NCBI GenBank assembly: GCA_050184115.1
Contig: JBFXAQ010000003.1
Coordinates: 124,001-188,000 of the forward strand
Reading direction: 5' to 3'
DNA length: 64,000 bases
Origin: JACKNG01 sp050184115
GTDB lineage: Bacteria > Pseudomonadota > Gammaproteobacteria > Ga0077536
How positions within the stretch are numbered: position 1 is the first letter of the stretch; every line of letters starts with the position of its first letter. The position numbers and the translations under genes were made by a program. The notes below the pieces were generated by a model that searched no databases, had not been told where the DNA came from, and saw only the letters and a list, made by a program, of their open reading frames with translations. Shown piece after piece: positions 60,452 through 64,000 of the stretch.

Positions 60452-61798
60452 ATGAAGATCCCGCGCTCCCCGCCGCCCGTCGAGCAGCTCGCAGCGGCGA
60501 ATCATGCGCAACTGCCCGTCGTGCTGCAGCGCGGTGCCCAGCCCACGGTGAACGGGCGCTACCTGCACTGGGACGAACTCCAGCATCGCAAGGCGCCGAC
60601 CGGTCTCGATCACGCCCAATGGTGGCTTGGCATCAAGCTGGCGCGCTCGCTGCAGTACCGGGAACTGCCGCTGCGCGACACCCAGGGCCGGCCGTTCGTC
60701 TACCTGCTGACCGACCGCATCCACGAGGCGCTGCATCGCATCGACAGCCGCGCCGGCGGCCTGGTCGGTATGCCCGCGCAGGTGACGAACGCCGACACCC
60801 GCGACCGCTTCATCGTCAATTCACTGATCGAGGAAGCCATCACTTCGAGCCAGCTCGAAGGGGCCTCGACCACCCGCGCGGTGGCAGCCGACATGATTCG
60901 TGCCGGGCGGCGGCCACGTGACCGCAGCGAACAGATGATCCTGAACAACTACCTGGCCATGCAGTCGATTCGACGGCTTCGCGACGAAGCGCTCTCCCTC
61001 CCGGTCATGCTCACGCTGCACGAAACCCTGACCGCCGCCACGCTCGACGACCCGCAGGCCGCGGGCCGCGTGCAGCGGCCGACGGACGAACGCGTGCGAG
61101 TCTGGGACGATCGAGACCAGAGCATGCTCTACACGCCACCGCCCGCCAGCGCGCTGCCGGCGCGTCTCGACGCCATGATGACGTTCGCCAACCGCGAGTC
61201 GTCCGATCCGCCCTTCCTGCACCCGGTCATCCACGCCATCGTTCTGCACTTCTGGCTGGCCTACGAGCATCCCTTCTTCGACGGCAACGGCCGCACCGCG
61301 CGCGCCCTGTTCTACTGGGCCATGCTCAGGCACGGTTACTGGATGTTCGAATTCATCTCGATCAGCCGGCAGATCAAGCAGGCACCGGCACGTTACGCAC
61401 GCGCCTTCCTGCACAGCGAAACCGATGGCAACGACCTCACATATTTCATCCTGCAGCAGATCGAGGTGATCGGCCGGGCGGTCGACGACCTCGATGCCTA
61501 CATCCGCGGCAAGGTCGAGCAGGTCGAAGCGGTGGAACGGATACTCAAACGCGCGAATGACCTCAATCACCGCCAGATCGCGCTCCTCGCCCACGCCATC
61601 CGTCACCCGCGCGCGACCTACACGGTGCAGTCCCACCGCACCAGCCATGCCGTGGTCTACGCCACCGCGCGCGCCGACCTGCTCAAGCTGGCCGAGCTGG
61701 GCCTGCTCGAACAGCGCCGCGCGGGGAAGAAGAAATACGAGTTCCTCGTCCCGCCCGATGTCGAGGAACGGATCCGGCAGTTCGCGGAGAGGCGATGA
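60452..61798 (+). CDS. Fic-domain protein (class II) with C-terminal winged helix
   Basis: Probable protein AMPylase of 448 residues. An N-terminal inhibitory helix has the motif SSQLEG near residue 131 (S/T-x3-E-G), class II autoinhibition. The Fic active site HPFFDGNGRTAR starts near residue 271, with the catalytic histidine and the GNGR anion hole. After a helical linker (EQVEAVERILKRANDL) the C-terminal 80 residues resemble a winged helix (YTVQSHRTSHAVVYATARADLLKLAELGLL). The target protein is unknown. There is no separate antitoxin gene, consistent with the internal helix. The AT-rich upstream region suggests horizontal gain. Confidence 0.92.
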   Translation: MKIPRSPPPVEQLAAANHAQLPVVLQRGAQPTVNGRYLHWDELQHRKAPTGLDHAQWWLGIKLARSLQYRELPLRDTQGRPFVYLLTDRIHEALHRIDSRAGGLVGMPAQVTNADTRDRFIVNSLIEEAITSSQLEGASTTRAVAADMIRAGRRPRDRSEQMILNNYLAMQSIRRLRDEALSLPVMLTLHETLTAATLDDPQAAGRVQRPTDERVRVWDDRDQSMLYTPPPASALPARLDAMMTFANRESSDPPFLHPVIHAIVLHFWLAYEHPFFDGNGRTARALFYWAMLRHGYWMFEFISISRQIKQAPARYARAFLHSETDGNDLTYFILQQIEVIGRAVDDLDAYIRGKVEQVEAVERILKRANDLNHRQIALLAHAIRHPRATYTVQSHRTSHAVVYATARADLLKLAELGLLEQRRAGKKKYEFLVPPDVEERIRQFAERR

Positions 61799-61884
61799 GG
61801 TGGTCGAGCGGCGATGGGGGTGAACTGTGGGGCGGTGCGCCTCTGTAGTGTCCGCCTCTGGCCGAGGTCGGACCTGGTGCCGGA

Positions 61885-62030
61885 GATTGGGGCGGAGTCG
61901 ATGATGTCGGCCTCGACCGGGTCCGACTCCGTGCGGGGTCAGACCCAGCGCCAGGGATTAGGGCGCAGTCGATGGTGTCGACCTCGACCGGGTCCGACCC
62001 CGTGCGGGGTCAGACCCGGTGCTGGGGATT
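61885..62030. repeat. 71-base tandem units carrying the GGTCCGACCCC palindrome
   Basis: Two near-identical units of 71 bases begin at GATT 61885 and GATT 61956, with the start of a third at 62027. Each has CCTCGACCGGGTCCGAC, the CGTGCGGGGTCAGACCC half-palindrome, and a GTCGATG block. A decayed unit may lie before 61885. They fill the space between fic and the second APH-like gene. Confidence 0.85.
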
Positions 62031-62063
62031 AACGATGTCGCTCGGGCGATCCCCGGGCTGGCG

Positions 62064-63095
62064 CTAACCCTCGAGCAACGCCAGCGCGGCCTCCGCGCAG
62101 CGCTCCACCGCCACCTTGTAGCGATCGAGATCGATACCGTCGGTGCTGCCCATCACGCCTTCGAGGTAGCGCTTGTACACGCCCTGGCGGATGGCGGCGA
62201 TGCGCCAGAAGGAGAAGGCGCGGTAGTAGTCGATGTGGCTCACGTCGCGTCCGCTCAGTTCGGCGTAACGCGCCAGCAGGGTATCGCGGTGCGGGAAGCC
62301 ACCGACCGCCGTTGGCATGTGGTCGTCGACGGTGTCGATGGTCTCGCCGGGGCCGACCCAGGAATTGAGCAGGTAGGCGAGGTCGGACATCGCATCACCG
62401 AGCGTGCACAGTTCCCAGTCGAGCACGGCGCGAATGCGGCCGGCGCCGATGATGAAATTACCCAGGCGGTAATCGCCGTGGACGATCGACGTGCCGACCT
62501 GTTCCGGCATGTGTTCGGCGAGCAGTCGCGCGCTCGCCTCCATGGCCGGGATGGGATGGGTACGGGTGGCCTCCCACTGGCCGGTCCAGCGCTTGAGCTG
62601 ACGCGCGATGTAACCGCCGTGGCGACCGAGGTCGCCCAGGCCCACTGATTCCGGCTCGATCGCATGCAGCCGCGCCAGCACCTCGATGACGTGCCCGGCG
62701 AGCGCCGTACGCTCGCTGGCGGGCATGTCGCCGACAGCGTCCTTGTCGTGCAGCACCGCACCTTCGACGAAGCCCATGACGTAGAACGGCGCATCGTTGA
62801 CGCCCACCTCGCGGCACAGCGCGAAAGCGGGTGCGACCGGCACGCCGCTGTCGGCGAGCGCCGAGATCACGCGGTGCTCGCGGCCCATGTCGTGAGCCGA
62901 TTCGAGCACGTGGCCGAGCGGCGGCCGGCGCAGCACGTAGACGCGACCCGTCGCGTCGGTGCAGGAGTAGGTGAGATTGGAATGACCGCCGGCGATGAGG
63001 CGGTACTCGACCGGTGGGGTCAGCGCCGGCAGGTGCCCGGCCAGCCAGGCGGTGACGTTGTCGGCACGGATGCCCTCGGGGATAGCTCCCGGCAT
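62064..63095 (-). CDS. APH-like phosphotransferase (acyl-CoA dehydrogenase-associated type), second copy
   Basis: A 343-residue phosphotransferase of the same superfamily as the 58.5 kb gene but clearly divergent from it. Features are the nucleotide loop LIAGGHSNLTYSC, RRPPLGHVLESAHDMGREHRVI, the catalytic SIVHGDYRLGNFII near residue 210, and the metal site LDWELCTLGD. The C-terminal SFWRIAAIRQGVYKRYLEG is typical of the ACAD10/11-like group. ATG 63095 was chosen. It sits between repeat clusters, without an adjacent acyl-CoA dehydrogenase. Confidence 0.88.
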   Translation of the reverse strand: MPGAIPEGIRADNVTAWLAGHLPALTPPVEYRLIAGGHSNLTYSCTDATGRVYVLRRPPLGHVLESAHDMGREHRVISALADSGVPVAPAFALCREVGVNDAPFYVMGFVEGAVLHDKDAVGDMPASERTALAGHVIEVLARLHAIEPESVGLGDLGRHGGYIARQLKRWTGQWEATRTHPIPAMEASARLLAEHMPEQVGTSIVHGDYRLGNFIIGAGRIRAVLDWELCTLGDAMSDLAYLLNSWVGPGETIDTVDDHMPTAVGGFPHRDTLLARYAELSGRDVSHIDYYRAFSFWRIAAIRQGVYKRYLEGVMGSTDGIDLDRYKVAVERCAEAALALLEG

Positions 63096-63184
63096 GCTCT
63101 GCTCCTGCGGTGGATGTCGCGCGCTCCCGGGCGGTGCCGGGGCGCAGAGCATAGCGCAGGACGCTGGCGCCGAGGCCGGTAGGG

Positions 63185-63247
63185 AGTCGATACCGGGGAT
63201 CTCGACCGGGTCCGACCCCGTGCGAGGGCAGAGCCGGCGCCGGGGGT
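63185..63247. repeat. GGTCCGACCCC repeat unit, partial copy
   Basis: AGTCGAT, CTCGACCGGGTCCGACCCCG, then a mutated TGCGAGGGCAGA in place of TGCGGGGTCAGA, and GCCGGGGGTT. It is the 71-base unit in shortened and diverged form, between the APH-like and toxin genes. Confidence 0.75.
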
Positions 63248-63278
63248 TGGGGAACGAGGGCGATCGTGAAGCGTGGAA

Positions 63279-63674
63279 TCACTCCACCAGGGTCATGCCA
63301 AGACGTTGGGCGCCGCGGTCGAACGTGACGGTAGCGGTACAGCCGGCCGCGGCAGCACTTGCCGCGATGACGGCATCGGCAAAACCGACGCCCTCGTGGC
63401 CACAGAGGGCGAGTGCGCGTGCGACCAGGTCGCGCTGTTCGATGACCAGCGTGCGCGCCGCGAGCAGGTCACCGATGGTCTGGACGATCTCCGTCTGCGT
63501 CGCGCCGTACAGGCGCCGCAGCACCCAGGCCAGTTCGACCAGGACAACCAGACCGACGAAACCCGGGTTCTGCTCGGTCAACTCCTGTTCGATGATGCGC
63601 GTCGCCACTGCTGCCTGAGTCGGTTCGTCCTGCGCGAGGTAGCGCACCAGGACGTTGGTATCGAGCCCGATCAA
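63279..63674 (-). CDS. VapC-type PIN-domain toxin
   Basis: Probable site-specific ribonuclease toxin of 131 residues. PIN acidic residues are visible in LIGLDTNVLVRYL (first Asp), VELAWVL (Glu), VGFADAVIAASA (Asp) and TFDRGAQRLG (Asp). TTG 63674 was chosen: it overlaps the antitoxin stop as TTGA, has GGGGAAG seven bases upstream, and gives the usual MIGLDTN start. ATG 63692 in the same frame adds six residues. It follows the AbrB-like gene as in vapBC operons. Confidence 0.91.
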   Translation of the reverse strand: MIGLDTNVLVRYLAQDEPTQAAVATRIIEQELTEQNPGFVGLVVLVELAWVLRRLYGATQTEIVQTIGDLLAARTLVIEQRDLVARALALCGHEGVGFADAVIAASAAAAGCTATVTFDRGAQRLGMTLVE

Positions 63675-63919
63675 GCCGGTTCTTCCCCGCATGCCGCAGC
63701 GGATATCGCGTTGTTCATGTCCTCGATAGAAACCGGTCCGGCTGCGCGTCCGGCGAAACGCCCACGCAGGGCGTGGACGTCTGCGCGCACCGGTACCAGC
63801 TTGTAGCCGCCCTCGATGGCGACGAAATCCACCTTGTCGCCGGCATCGAGGCCGAGCGCGCGTCGGACCTCGCGCGGCAGCGTGATCTGCCCTTTCGATG
63901 TCACGGTCGAAGTGGTCAT
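63671..63919 (-). CDS. AbrB/MazE-fold antitoxin (VapB-type)
   Basis: An 82-residue DNA-binding antitoxin. The swapped-hairpin AbrB motif TSKGQITLPREVRRALGLDAGDKVDFVAIEGGYKLVPV fills the first half; the C-terminal tail RFAGRAAGPVSIEDMNNAI should bind and block the toxin. A good ribosome-binding site AAGGAG precedes ATG 63919 and lies inside the operator dyad. It overlaps the toxin by four bases. Confidence 0.92.
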   Translation of the reverse strand: MTTSTVTSKGQITLPREVRRALGLDAGDKVDFVAIEGGYKLVPVRADVHALRGRFAGRAAGPVSIEDMNNAISAAACGEEPA

Positions 63920-63928
63920 CTTTTCTCT

Positions 63929-63945
63929 CCTTACATTCAGTAAGG
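63929..63945. promoter_or_regulatory. Operator dyad of the toxin-antitoxin operon
   Basis: CCTTAC-ATTCA-GTAAGG, perfect six-base arms, nine bases upstream of the antitoxin start and overlapping its ribosome-binding site. It is the likely autoregulatory site for the antitoxin-toxin complex. No hallmark -10 was recognised in the remaining 55 bases of the window. Confidence 0.7.
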
Positions 63946-64000
63946 AAGCCTAGACCGCGGTGCGTGGAATGGTCAACCTCGCGCCATGGTTCACGAGGAG

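Noticed and set aside
62019..62648. Plus-strand frame of 209 codons after the tandem repeats
   Set aside because: Antisense of the second APH-like kinase, with no domain.

Overview
The window looks like chromosome of a high-GC gammaproteobacterium. Three things point that way: the conserved gene orders (glyS-gmhB-lptA, glnA-DUF4124-ntrB-ntrC, lptM-lysA, tesA/ybbA/ybbP, slt-cca, folK-folB/plsY/tsaD, rpsU-yqeY-dnaG-rpoD), a strongly G/C-ending codon bias, and a gammaproteobacterial nitrogen circuit with a sigma-54 promoter. No rRNA, CRISPR array, transposase or prophage was seen, and the genus cannot be named from the sequence alone.

Layout. 1-3.7 kb: the 3' end of glyS, heptose phosphatase gmhB, an acyltransferase and hemB. 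3.8-8.8 kb (minus strand): ntrC, ntrB, a DUF4124 protein and glnA, with a textbook NtrC/sigma-54 control region upstream of glnA and one NtrC box at ntrB. 8.8-19.4 kb: lysA/lptM, trxA, rho, hinT, a NUDIX hydrolase, tesA diverging from an ABC exporter, a cupin, hemH and yjbQ. 19.4-25.8 kb: a nitroreductase, a stand-alone cereblon-type CULT domain protein, then slt, an NDUFA9-like reductase and cca, facing a degenerate cyclase fused to an FHA domain. 26-37.4 kb: msrA, uppP, midA, folM, a lipoprotein, folK, folB, plsY, tsaD, the macromolecular-synthesis cluster (rpsU, yqeY, dnaG, rpoD) and a CAU-anticodon tRNA. 37.4-44.7 kb: a LysR regulator, DUF429, chaC, and a glycerol/glycerophosphodiester operon (ugpQ-glpK-glpD).

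The 43.8-57.9 kb stretch is all on the minus strand. It ends, reading from its promoter at about 57.95 kb, in a tightly overlapped aromatic-acid operon: pcaI-pcaJ-pcaH-pcaG-pobA-pcaB-pcaC, a CYP199A-like P450 and a membrane-anchored amidohydrolase. An RND pump with its adaptor, an HD-domain protein and a quinoprotein-relay type metallo-hydrolase follow. The inferred route is 4-methoxybenzoate-type acid to 4-hydroxybenzoate (P450), to protocatechuate (PobA), then ring cleavage and the beta-ketoadipate branch. The enol-lactonase PcaD and thiolase PcaF are absent here.

58-64 kb is the accessory-looking end. It has several copies of a long GGTCTGACCCC-type palindrome and a second repeat family, two acyl-CoA-dehydrogenase-associated APH-like kinases, a Fic protein with an AT-rich promoter carrying two identical dyads, and a VapBC-type toxin-antitoxin pair with its own operator.
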